Positions 56,913 to 64,000 of a stretch of 64,000 nucleotides of DNA are shown here, piece by piece (position 1 is the stretch's first letter; every line of letters begins with the position of its first letter). Under the pieces are notes generated by a model. The model did no database searches, had not been told where the DNA came from, and worked only from the letters and a program-made list of their open reading frames with translations. The stretch comes from an uncultured Oscillospiraceae bacterium. Its GTDB lineage: Bacteria > Bacillota > Clostridia > Oscillospirales > Acutalibacteraceae. A program made the position numbers and the translations under genes. The DNA is taken from the NCBI GenBank assembly GCA_900547105.1, contig URFL01000005.1, positions 1 through 64,000 on the forward strand, written 5' to 3'.

Positions 56913-57686
56913 TTACAGCCTCCGGATATGGAACCCGCCGTCGGCGTTCAGCACCTGACCGGTGGAAAAATCCAACAGCCCGCTGGCCGCCGCCAACACG
57001 CAGTTGGCAACATCCTCCGGCTGACCAAACCGCCGAATGGGGGTCACGCCCTCATCGATCAGCTTCTGATATTTTTCGGTCACGGTTTTGGTCATATCGG
57101 TCATGATAATACCGGGGCGCACCTCAAACACGCCGATGCCGTATTCCGCCAGTTTATCCGCGAACAACTCGGTCACCATCGAAATGCCGGCTTTGGAGAT
57201 GCAATACTCGCCGCGGTTAGTGGACGAGGTGTACGCCGACATGGACGAAATGTTGACAATGCGCGGTGTATACTCCGGCAGCGACTGCTCCTGCAGCGCA
57301 ATCATCGCGTTGGCGACCGTTTGGCACATAAAGAAGGTGCCGCGCAAATTGATCCGCATCAAGCGGTCAAAGCTCTCTTCGGTGGTTTGCAGAATATCCA
57401 GCCGCACCGTGGGCGCTACACCGGCGTTGTTGACATGCAGATCCAGCCGTCCGTAGCGTTCCAGCACGGTTTGCAACAGTCGCTCGCGATCTTCGCTTTG
57501 GCTGATATCGCAGCGGATATAATCCGCCTGCCAACCCTTTTGGTGCAGCTCCTCCACAAATGCGGTCATCTCCTGCTCCGGCCGCACATCCGAAAACACG
57601 GTCAGATAGCCGTTTTCGCATAGCTTGCACGCGGTGGCATAGCCGATGCCGCGCGCCGAACCGGTCACAATTGCTACTTTTGACAT
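56913..57686 (-). CDS. Short-chain dehydrogenase/reductase
   Basis: A 257-residue NAD(P)-dependent enzyme. The cofactor loop is VTGSARGIGYATACKL, the structural NNAGV is present, the catalytic residues are Ser in VNISSMSAY, Tyr in EYCISKAG and the Lys four residues after, and the tail NADGGFHI is typical. ATG 57686 follows AAGGAG. It overlaps the preceding reductase gene by 13 bases. It probably oxidises or reduces a sugar, sugar acid or steroid-like alcohol in the cluster pathway. Confidence 0.92.
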   Translation of the reverse strand: MSKVAIVTGSARGIGYATACKLCENGYLTVFSDVRPEQEMTAFVEELHQKGWQADYIRCDISQSEDRERLLQTVLERYGRLDLHVNNAGVAPTVRLDILQTTEESFDRLMRINLRGTFFMCQTVANAMIALQEQSLPEYTPRIVNISSMSAYTSSTNRGEYCISKAGISMVTELFADKLAEYGIGVFEVRPGIIMTDMTKTVTEKYQKLIDEGVTPIRRFGQPEDVANCVLAAASGLLDFSTGQVLNADGGFHIRRL

Positions 57687-59005
57687 GCCATTTTCTCCTT
57701 TCCCTCGCGATACAGCGGGGCATACACAGCGGCGTCCCGCACCACACAACCGGCGCGCGAGCCCATCCGCATCAATTCGGTGCATTTGCCGCAGGCAATG
57801 CAGCATTTGGACGCATCCAGCGCCCCTTTATGTAAAATATCCGATGCAAAAGTGGGATAAGCGAACGCTTCACGCCCGAATCCCGCCATCGCCACGCCTT
57901 TTTGCGCGAGCATACCGGCGGCGAACTGCGGCGACCATTGGCGCAGATAGGACAAGCCGGAGGCGATCACCGACAGATTCGGGAACGCCGACGCGACGGT
58001 GCCGATGCAATCCGCCATACGCGCCACACCCACCAGCGGGTCTTCGGGCGGCGCATACGGGCCCTGATCGAACGGGCGGTTGACATGCGGGTTGACATAG
58101 GGGTTGCCGATCGTGAAATCGATCAGCGACAGTCCCCGCTGCTCATGCAGCATCCGCACCAGCTGCTCCGGCTCGGTCATATCCGGCGTCAGGCTGCCGT
58201 CAGGAGCCATACCGAAACCATAGGGCGCTTCCACACCGTCATAAATATTCAAACGGCTGGTCAAAATCGTGCGGGCGGATATGGTTGCCCGCACCGCATC
58301 CACCGTACCCAGCAGCAAGCGGGTGCGGTTGTCGAAGCTACCGCCGTACCGCCCCGGGCGGGTAAAGGCGGACAGACTCTCGCTGAACAGATAGCGGTGG
58401 CACGCCTTGATATCCACGCCGTCGAACCCCGCCTGCTCCGCCAGCCGCGCCGACGCGGCGTACGCCTCCGGCAGCGCATCCAGCTCCTCATCCGACATCA
58501 GGCACGCGTCATCCAGTGGCGCCGACGCTTCGTACGGCGGGCAGTGGTACATCACCCGCGGCGCAGGCTTTCCGGTGGGCTTGGAATAGCGACCCGAATG
58601 GGTCAGCTGCACGATCATCACCGGTTCAAAACCGTTTTTCGCCAAGCAGCGCTGTTTCACCTGCTCCACCAACGCTTTGAACGCATCCACATTTTGCGGT
58701 GTCAGCATCAGCTGGCGCGGGTTGGCGCGCGCATCCGGCAACACCGCCGTCGCCTCGCCCCAGATCAGTCCCGCGCCGCTTTCGGCAAAGCGGTGATACC
58801 GCCGCACCGTCAGCTCATCCGGCGAACCATCCGCTTTGCCGTCACAGCCCTCCATCGGTTGGATCGCCAGTCGGTTGGCGGAGGTGTGCGCGCCGATGGT
58901 CAGCGGCTGCGCCAACGCAGAGAGATCCTCCTCCAGCGGGATGGTCACGCCCAGCGCCGCCGCGGCGCGCTGCACATCCTCCAAATGGGGATATTGAAAA
59001 GCCAT
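57674..59005 (-). CDS. Old yellow enzyme-like NADH:flavin oxidoreductase with Fe-S cluster motif
   Basis: A 443-residue enzyme. The FMN barrel starts LTIGAHTSANRLAIQPMEG, with the motif VQLTHSGRYSKP (His-Ser positions), DGVDIKACHRYLFSESLS and GGSFDNRTRLLL. The C-terminus CCIACGKCTELMRMGSRAGC is a [4Fe-4S] type motif as in 2-enoate reductases. The NAD-binding third domain of the large enoate reductases is missing, so another protein, perhaps the FAD oxidoreductase, may supply electrons. Start ATG 59005 after AAGGA. A TATACT -10 lies upstream but no good -35. First gene of the cluster. Confidence 0.88.
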   Translation of the reverse strand: MAFQYPHLEDVQRAAAALGVTIPLEEDLSALAQPLTIGAHTSANRLAIQPMEGCDGKADGSPDELTVRRYHRFAESGAGLIWGEATAVLPDARANPRQLMLTPQNVDAFKALVEQVKQRCLAKNGFEPVMIVQLTHSGRYSKPTGKPAPRVMYHCPPYEASAPLDDACLMSDEELDALPEAYAASARLAEQAGFDGVDIKACHRYLFSESLSAFTRPGRYGGSFDNRTRLLLGTVDAVRATISARTILTSRLNIYDGVEAPYGFGMAPDGSLTPDMTEPEQLVRMLHEQRGLSLIDFTIGNPYVNPHVNRPFDQGPYAPPEDPLVGVARMADCIGTVASAFPNLSVIASGLSYLRQWSPQFAAGMLAQKGVAMAGFGREAFAYPTFASDILHKGALDASKCCIACGKCTELMRMGSRAGCVVRDAAVYAPLYREGKEKMACQK

Positions 59006-59129
59006 GTCGGCATCATCCTTTCGTGTTGTTCTGTCGACAGTATACCATGAATGTTCGCTGTAAATTGCGTTGATTTTGCGCAAAAATATGTACGATTTGC
59101 GATGTTGCTCTGCCCCCCGTATACGCAAA

Positions 59130-59160
59130 CAGGCGGAGGGCACCACGTGCTCTCCGCCTG
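59130..59160 (-). terminator. Hairpin after the 50-residue peptide gene
   Basis: CAGGCGGAG (59160-59152 on the minus strand) pairs with CTCCGCCTG (59138-59130), followed by TTTG. It separates the surface protein/peptide unit from the reductase cluster. Confidence 0.55.
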
Positions 59161-59224
59161 TGTCTTGTGTATGGTTAGAAGTTTCCATTTCGCGCTGCAA
59201 AAGCGGCGCTATTTGGATGAAGGA

Positions 59225-59377
59225 TTAGTTTCCGACAAAACCGCTGTCGGTATCGCCGTCCATGCCATCTTTGTCAGCGCCGGCATCGCCGTCGCCCATG
59301 CCGCCACTAACCGTCAGAATATCTTCGAATCGAAATTTCTCAATTTCCATCATCGGTGCTTCGTACATTTTGCTCAT
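59225..59377 (-). CDS. Small acidic-tailed peptide A, coupled to the upstream GLUG protein
   Basis: A 50-residue peptide that starts MSKMYEAPMMEIEKFRFEDI and has a tail very rich in Gly and Asp (LTVSGGMGDGDAGADKDGMD... ending FVGN). It has no signal peptide or membrane helix. The ATG at 59377 overlaps the stop of the 1120-residue gene (ATGA) and AAGGGGG is placed before it inside that gene. It is clearly similar to the peptide at 63050-63181 in the first 20 residues: K-x-YE-x-P-x2-x-(I/V)-E-(K/R)-F-x-FED-I. It could be a peptide precursor or a partner of the surface protein. The function is unknown. Confidence 0.7.
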   Translation of the reverse strand: MSKMYEAPMMEIEKFRFEDILTVSGGMGDGDAGADKDGMDGDTDSGFVGN

Positions 59378-62300
59378 TCAATCGCCCCCTTGGTAATGGT
59401 CACGCCATCCGCCGCCGTCTTGAACTGATACACAGCGGTACTCCACAGGATCTGCTGCTCACCCGCCGCGTTTTCAACCACGGCATAGGCGCGCGCATAA
59501 CGGGTTTTGCCGACCCCTACATTCAGCAGATGGGTCATATACTGTTCCCCTGCTTTTGTTTTGGACGATACAACCTGTACATATTTGCTGGCATCCACCG
59601 CGTCTGCGTTTTCCGCCAGCGCTTTCATCACCGTTGCCGATCCGGTGTAATACGCACCATAAGATTTCACGGTGTATCCGCTCGGGATAGATGTTTGAGC
59701 AATCACGGACAACGTGCTCTGACCCTCGCTATCTACCGCATAGGTAGCCTGCTGCAGCACCACTTCCGGCGTATAGCTGCCCGCACCTTCAAATACGGCT
59801 TTAATCGTGTTTTGGCCGCTGACATAGAAGGTGTAGGTGTTCGAGTTAAAACCAACTTTGGCACCATCCAGCTCCCAATAAGCAACGGTTTGGTCCGAAT
59901 CCGCCGACACAATCACGCGCTGGTCAAAAGAAAGCGGAGTGTCCGCGGTCACAGGTGTATCGTCACCCGCAACGGCCGTGGCGTTTTCAACAGTAACCGT
60001 GTACTTTTTCTCCGTCGGAGAGGTCACATACACCGCGGTCAACGACATTGCCGTGTCGTTGGAAAGATTCGTTTCCCAAAGCGACTCCACATCCTGTGTA
60101 TCGTCGCCCCAAGATTCAAACGAATATCCACCCAGCGCAGGCGCTTTGGTGGTATTCAAAACCTCGCGGAGTTCGCCAATGGAATACGCGTTTTTGGTCG
60201 CCAACAAAATGTTGGATTTTCCATAGAACTTCACCACAACGCCTAACATCGGCAGTCCATCCGTCCCCTGTTTCCATGTGGAAAGGGTGATGTTGTTCGC
60301 AGAAAGGACAGCCGAAACCGCCTCCTGCTGGTCACCAAAGGAGGCCTTGCTGTCGTTCAAAGAAGAAACAAAATCAGCGGATTTCATCTCGTCCAAAGAT
60401 TTTTTGACAGCACCGGCTGTGTTATCGTTCGCTGTCGTGTAGCCATTGCTCATATACAAAACATGATCTGCTCCTTGCTCCACAACAACTTTTTGATCCA
60501 CCGTATAACAGTTGTACACATACCCGGTAACATTTTTATTCCGAATAGTCCCCACAACACCACCTTTTGTTCCGGTGGCGGTGATAGCAGAATGATTGCT
60601 GCAATTTAGAGTGTAAAAATGAACCGCTTGAGCATTCATTTTCTGTACACGTCCAGCGATGCCACCGGTATAATTTTTACCGGTAATGGCAGCCAAATTT
60701 TGGCAGTTACTAATCACAACAGAAAATTCAACAACTTTATCTGATTCAACAGCACCAATAATACCACCGGTGGTGTTACCCGCATCAATCTTACCGTTAT
60801 TTGTGCAACCATCAATTACAGATGTGCCGCCAGCACTCAGGCTGGTAGCCTGCGCCACAATACCGCCGGTATAGTCTTTATTTTTTGCTCCCGTGGCACT
60901 AAGAGTCGCATTATTCACGCATCCACGCACGCTGGCTCCCTCAGCCATTCGTGCCACAATGCCGCCAAGAAAAACATTGTCATCATTGGTGGCAATCACT
61001 TCTGAGCCGGACGAAGTACTGCAATTGGTGATCGAGCCCCCAAGGACCAATCCGGCTGCGATTCCGCCCACATACTGTTTCCCTTTAACAGTTCCATCAA
61101 AAGAGCACGCATCAATCGAGCCTTTACAGGTTTGTGCAAAAGGCGCAATCATTGTGCTTGTTTGATTATCCGACAAATCAATGGTACCGGTAATGTTAAG
61201 ATTCTTCACCCGAGCTGTTTCGTTCAAATTGCCAAACAGAACCTTGTTAACACCGGTCTCCAGTTTGATCGTATAGCCTTGGCCATCCAACGTACCGTTA
61301 AACGAACCAACCAGAAAAACGGCTGTGCTCTGCGACACATCACTACTTGTAACAGTAATATCGTTTGCTAACTTGTACGAGCCGGTCTGGTTGTTGAGCG
61401 CCAACAATTGGGCAACCGTTTCGATCCAAGCAGATTCATCCACTACATCATCCGCACCGGCCGGTTCACCGGTCAGCACCGGATAACCATTGGCGCCCTT
61501 TGCCCATTTGGACATTTTCAAGGCGCCCAGCTCTTCGTCATCCTTTTTCTCAATCACAAAATTGTTCAGAGTCTGAACAAAAGCCGCCGACTGCATCTCA
61601 GCCAATGTCTTTTTCGTACCCTGTTTACCCTTTGTAGCCGTATCCAGATAGAACACATTCTGGAGTTTGTTGTTCTGGGATGTGGCACCAGCCGAAACAG
61701 TAGAATAACTGTTCACCAAAGACGAGCCCATATTTACACGAGAAACCAAGCCACCTTGTTCGTTAACAGAAGCGCTGGCAACCACATTGCCCGTGTTATA
61801 GCAGTTAGCCACGTAGGCCATACGCGTGTATTGTTTGCTTGTACCATTTAACACATTTCCGCCCGTTTCATCCAACAAGCACCGGTTGTAGGATACACCC
61901 ACAATGCCGGCGACGTCCTTGTAGCCGGTGATGGTGCCCGTGTTGACACAGTTAACGATGGACGAATAGCTTTCGCCCGCAATACCCGCTATTTTCTTAG
62001 ACTTCGCCTCAACACCCGTAATCGTGCCCGTGTTGACGCAGTTGCGGATAACCGATGCATCCGTTGTTCTTTCATCGCCCATTTTACCGACGATACCCGC
62101 CACATTCTTGTCGCTTTCATCGGTAGCCGTAGCGGTGATCGAAGCGTTATTCACACAGTTTTCGATAACAGCTACTTTTTCTGCCTGCCAACCAGCCGTC
62201 ACCAAACCGGCGATACCGCCCATATTGGCGTTGCCCGATTGGCTGGTTTCGATAGAACCGCTGACGGTGCAATTCGAGATGGTACCCCACAGCACCTCGC

Positions 62301-62736
62301 CGACCAAACCGCCGACGCGCTGCTTTTCTGACTTAATATTTACATTTTCCAGCGTCAGATTTTTGATCGTACCGCCTTCCAGTTGCAGGAACATACCCGC
62401 ACGATCCACCGGGCTATCGCCGGTATTGTCGATCGTCAGACCAATGATTTTGTGCCCGTTGCCGTCCAGCACGCCCCGGAACCCCTGGTTATAAGGCGAC
62501 ACATTGGTGGGCCAATTTTCCGTCAGTGTGATGTCCTGCGTCAGCATCACTTTCAGATCCCGCTGCTTGCTAACAGTATTGGCAAACCAAAACAAATCGG
62601 TTTCGTTTGCCAACTGGTAGACACCGTCAACCAGCTGCGGCGTGCTGTCCTCCGCGCTGACAGAAGCGAACCCGACCGGCAAACAAGTCACCAGCATGGC
62701 GCACACCATCAGCAGAGATAGCCATCGTTTTTTCAT
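59374..62736 (-). CDS. Large secreted GLUG/beta-helix protein with a C-terminal module
   Basis: A 1120-residue protein with signal peptide (1-28, ...VGFASVSA). Two blocks of GLUG-type beta-helix repeats follow (about 45-400, with IAGLV and GIVGK units, and about 415-820). Then come a fold of the kind FYGKSNILLATKNAYSIGEL (about 820-895) and beta domains. The last 200 residues contain YTFYVSGQNTIKAVFEG, VIAQTSIPSGYTVKSYG and YVQVVSSKTKAGEQYM...ARAYAV. The end is TITKGAIE. No anchor signal is visible. The same module ends the next gene (63197). It could be a surface or matrix adhesin. ATG 62736 follows AAAGGAGAG. The peptide gene at 59377 overlaps its stop. Confidence 0.8.
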   Translation of the reverse strand: MKKRWLSLLMVCAMLVTCLPVGFASVSAEDSTPQLVDGVYQLANETDLFWFANTVSKQRDLKVMLTQDITLTENWPTNVSPYNQGFRGVLDGNGHKIIGLTIDNTGDSPVDRAGMFLQLEGGTIKNLTLENVNIKSEKQRVGGLVGEVLWGTISNCTVSGSIETSQSGNANMGGIAGLVTAGWQAEKVAVIENCVNNASITATATDESDKNVAGIVGKMGDERTTDASVIRNCVNTGTITGVEAKSKKIAGIAGESYSSIVNCVNTGTITGYKDVAGIVGVSYNRCLLDETGGNVLNGTSKQYTRMAYVANCYNTGNVVASASVNEQGGLVSRVNMGSSLVNSYSTVSAGATSQNNKLQNVFYLDTATKGKQGTKKTLAEMQSAAFVQTLNNFVIEKKDDEELGALKMSKWAKGANGYPVLTGEPAGADDVVDESAWIETVAQLLALNNQTGSYKLANDITVTSSDVSQSTAVFLVGSFNGTLDGQGYTIKLETGVNKVLFGNLNETARVKNLNITGTIDLSDNQTSTMIAPFAQTCKGSIDACSFDGTVKGKQYVGGIAAGLVLGGSITNCSTSSGSEVIATNDDNVFLGGIVARMAEGASVRGCVNNATLSATGAKNKDYTGGIVAQATSLSAGGTSVIDGCTNNGKIDAGNTTGGIIGAVESDKVVEFSVVISNCQNLAAITGKNYTGGIAGRVQKMNAQAVHFYTLNCSNHSAITATGTKGGVVGTIRNKNVTGYVYNCYTVDQKVVVEQGADHVLYMSNGYTTANDNTAGAVKKSLDEMKSADFVSSLNDSKASFGDQQEAVSAVLSANNITLSTWKQGTDGLPMLGVVVKFYGKSNILLATKNAYSIGELREVLNTTKAPALGGYSFESWGDDTQDVESLWETNLSNDTAMSLTAVYVTSPTEKKYTVTVENATAVAGDDTPVTADTPLSFDQRVIVSADSDQTVAYWELDGAKVGFNSNTYTFYVSGQNTIKAVFEGAGSYTPEVVLQQATYAVDSEGQSTLSVIAQTSIPSGYTVKSYGAYYTGSATVMKALAENADAVDASKYVQVVSSKTKAGEQYMTHLLNVGVGKTRYARAYAVVENAAGEQQILWSTAVYQFKTAADGVTITKGAIE

Positions 62737-62798
62737 AGCGTTCTCTCCTTTTTCCATTTTGGATGAAGATCATGCTTCGTCTTTCATCCATTTAATCA

Positions 62799-62828
62799 AT
62801 TATATAAAAAACACACAAAGTGTGTCAA
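62799..62828 (-). promoter_or_regulatory. Promoter of the GLUG protein gene with an internal palindrome
   Basis: On the minus strand TTGACA (62828-62823) and TATAAT (62804-62799) are 18 bases apart. The spacer holds ACACACTTTGTGTG, a nearly perfect dyad that could be an operator. Confidence 0.65.
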
Positions 62829-62985
62829 GGAAGGATACCGGCAAAATACAAAAATCTGATTGGTTTTACAAACTTTTGAGGCTTCCAATGACAAATTGAT
62901 TGTTTTTGCAATATGACTCGCCATTTTATCTCCATCCAAAGAAATAAAATGGCTGCTTTTGACCAGTGTAGAGCAATTAGCAACG

Positions 62986-63027
62986 AAAATGCCCCCGGTC
63001 GGGAGAGATCTCCCAGCCGGGGGCATT
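62986..63027 (-). terminator. Terminator after the second peptide gene
   Basis: AATGCCCCCGG (63027-63017 on the minus strand) pairs with CCGGGGGCATT (62998-62988), with an inner GGGAG/CTCCC stem, then TTTCG. The rest of 62829-62985 holds no convincing gene. Confidence 0.75.
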
Positions 63028-63049
63028 CCATAGCAACCATATCTGGCGA

Positions 63050-63181
63050 TTATTCGCCTTCCAACGAGCCGTCTTCCTTGCCGTTATCCGGGATATTGGG
63101 GTCCGTACCGCTCATATCGCAAATATCCTCGAACACGAAACGTTCCACATCCACTTGAGGCTCTTCATATATCTTTTTCAT
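63050..63181 (-). CDS. Small acidic-tailed peptide B, after a second surface protein
   Basis: A 43-residue peptide (MKKIYEEPQVDVERFVFEDI, then CDMSGTDPNIPDNGKEDGSL, ending EGE). The first half aligns with peptide A, and the second half is again rich in Asp, Gly, Glu and Pro. A GGAG ribosome site is nine bases before ATG 63181. It begins 15 bases after the stop of the large gene at 63197. It has a single Cys at position 21. A hairpin terminator follows. The repeated pairing with a large secreted protein suggests a conserved unit. The role is unknown. Confidence 0.7.
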   Translation of the reverse strand: MKKIYEEPQVDVERFVFEDICDMSGTDPNIPDNGKEDGSLEGE

Positions 63182-63196
63182 CAGCGTCACTCTCCT

Positions 63197-64000
63197 TTAC
63201 TCAGCAAACGGCTGAATATCCGTCGTTGCGTTTTCGCCCGTTGTTACCATCGCATACTCCGAGCTAAAGATAACAGATCCATCATTCAGCACCGCATAAG
63301 CGCGCGCTACGCGCGTTCTGCCGTCTACGATATTCAGCAGACTGATCATATACTGCTTGTTGGCAGCCGTAGAGCTGGAAACCACTTGAATGTATTGGCT
63401 GCTGCTAAGATCATCCACGCCGGTCAACGCCTCCAATCTATCGACTTTATTGCTGAAGATCACACCGTATTCTTGGACGGCTGCATCATTTGGGATCGAG
63501 GTTTGCGCGATCACGGTGAAAATCGATTTTCCGTTGTCACCGCGCTTGATGGCAGCCTGCTGCAGCACCACATCAGCCGTGATTGCTTCTGTGCTCTCGC
63601 CCTCGTACACCACGCCGATGGTGTTGTTGCCGCTGACATAGAAGGTATAGCTGGTTTTGCCAAAGCCCACTTTGGTGCCGTCCAGCAGCCAATAGGCCAC
63701 CGTTTTGTCGGACACGGATACAGTCACGCCCTGGTCAAACACCAGATTTTCATAGGTTTCCAAAGCGCTTCCGTTGGATGCGACGGCAATGTCGTTGCCA
63801 TGATGATCGCTATCTTTTGCCAGCGTATAAGCATCTGTGTCGTCTTTGGCATAATAGGCAGTAATCTGCTGCGTTGTGCCATACAACGCTTCATCGTCCA
63901 ACTGATTGGCGAAGTTTTCCACTTCGGCATCCCATTTGTTAAACACATAGCCGTACATGGCAGGCACTTTGATAGAATAGATATAATCTGTAAACTGTTC
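63197..64000 (-). CDS. Large surface protein, C-terminal end (5' partial)
   Basis: The open frame runs to the window edge (first residues seen EQFTDYIYSIKVPAMYGYVF). The last 200 residues are homologous to the end of the GLUG protein: VAYWLLDGTKVGFGKTSYTF, then YVSGNNTIGVVYEG, VIAQTSIPNDAAVQEYGVIF, YIQVVSSSTAANKQYMISLL and TRVARAYAVLNDGSVIFSSE. It ends TTDIQPFAE. The upstream part, including the signal peptide, is outside. It is followed directly by peptide B. Confidence 0.75.
   Translation of the reverse strand, partial: EQFTDYIYSIKVPAMYGYVFNKWDAEVENFANQLDDEALYGTTQQITAYYAKDDTDAYTLAKDSDHHGNDIAVASNGSALETYENLVFDQGVTVSVSDKTVAYWLLDGTKVGFGKTSYTFYVSGNNTIGVVYEGESTEAITADVVLQQAAIKRGDNGKSIFTVIAQTSIPNDAAVQEYGVIFSNKVDRLEALTGVDDLSSSQYIQVVSSSTAANKQYMISLLNIVDGRTRVARAYAVLNDGSVIFSSEYAMVTTGENATTDIQPFAE

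Noticed and set aside
62871..62930. A 42-codon minus-strand frame starting MASHIAKTIN
   Set aside because: It runs across the promoter of the GLUG gene, has no relatives known to me and ends in low-complexity aromatic residues.

Overview
The window looks like chromosomal DNA of a low-to-mid-GC member of the Firmicutes, most likely class Clostridia near the Oscillospiraceae/Ruminococcaceae. This is inferred from strong AGGAGG ribosome sites, TTGACA/TATAAT promoters, a nine-gene V-type ATPase operon in ntp order, an NfnAB-type bifurcating transhydrogenase, feoAAB with a FeoB-associated Cys-rich peptide, a dockerin-bearing polysaccharide lyase and GLUG-type surface proteins. No rRNA gene is present, so the placement rests on gene content only.

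Layout. 1-2480: a decayed RHS polymorphic-toxin region (RHS core end, lipoprotein-like tail, orphan toxin tip, an immunity-like gene broken by one stop codon, an intact immunity-like gene), ending at the terminator of a tRNA-Thr/tRNA-Asp operon (minus strand). 2850-5030: ArsR-type regulator with a degenerate P-type ATPase. 5038-8056: polar amino acid ABC importer operon. 8072-12921: potABCD polyamine importer with a HAD phosphatase, preceded by a long structured leader RNA. 12994-13488: small S26-type peptidase. 13619-22420: V-type ATPase operon (ntpF-I-K-E-C-G-A-B-D) behind three tandem palindromes; the K subunit keeps the sodium-site residues. 22427-29640: a mixed region with a membrane protein, aldo/keto reductase, collagen-like protein, LysR gene, MerR-like gene, flavodoxin-like lipoprotein, decarboxylase-cupin fusion, zinc-ribbon protein and sigma factor. 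29673-33867: nptA, nfnA and nfnB. 33988-37734: a 1203-residue family 2 glycoside hydrolase. 37836-47501: a local iron-type regulon. Copies of GTTAGC-N4-GCTAAC lie before feoAAB, before feoB, across the start codon of a DtxR-like regulator, before a DUF2325/DUF3793/flavodoxin operon and before an HMA-domain gene. 47504-48921: a small unknown gene and a methyltransferase. 48945-59005: a six-gene minus-strand cluster (flavin/Fe-S reductase, SDR, FAD oxidoreductase, secreted PL8-like lyase with dockerin, TIM-barrel isomerase, 2-hydroxyacid dehydrogenase). 59225-64000: two large secreted proteins with a homologous C-terminal module, each followed directly by a homologous 43-50 residue acidic-tailed peptide gene.

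The items most worth following up are the GTTAGC-N4-GCTAAC regulon with its unusual regulator, the large-protein/small-peptide pairs at the right end, the potA leader whose last helix covers the ribosome site, and the polysaccharide lyase/redox cluster. All functions are read from sequence patterns; no database search was possible.
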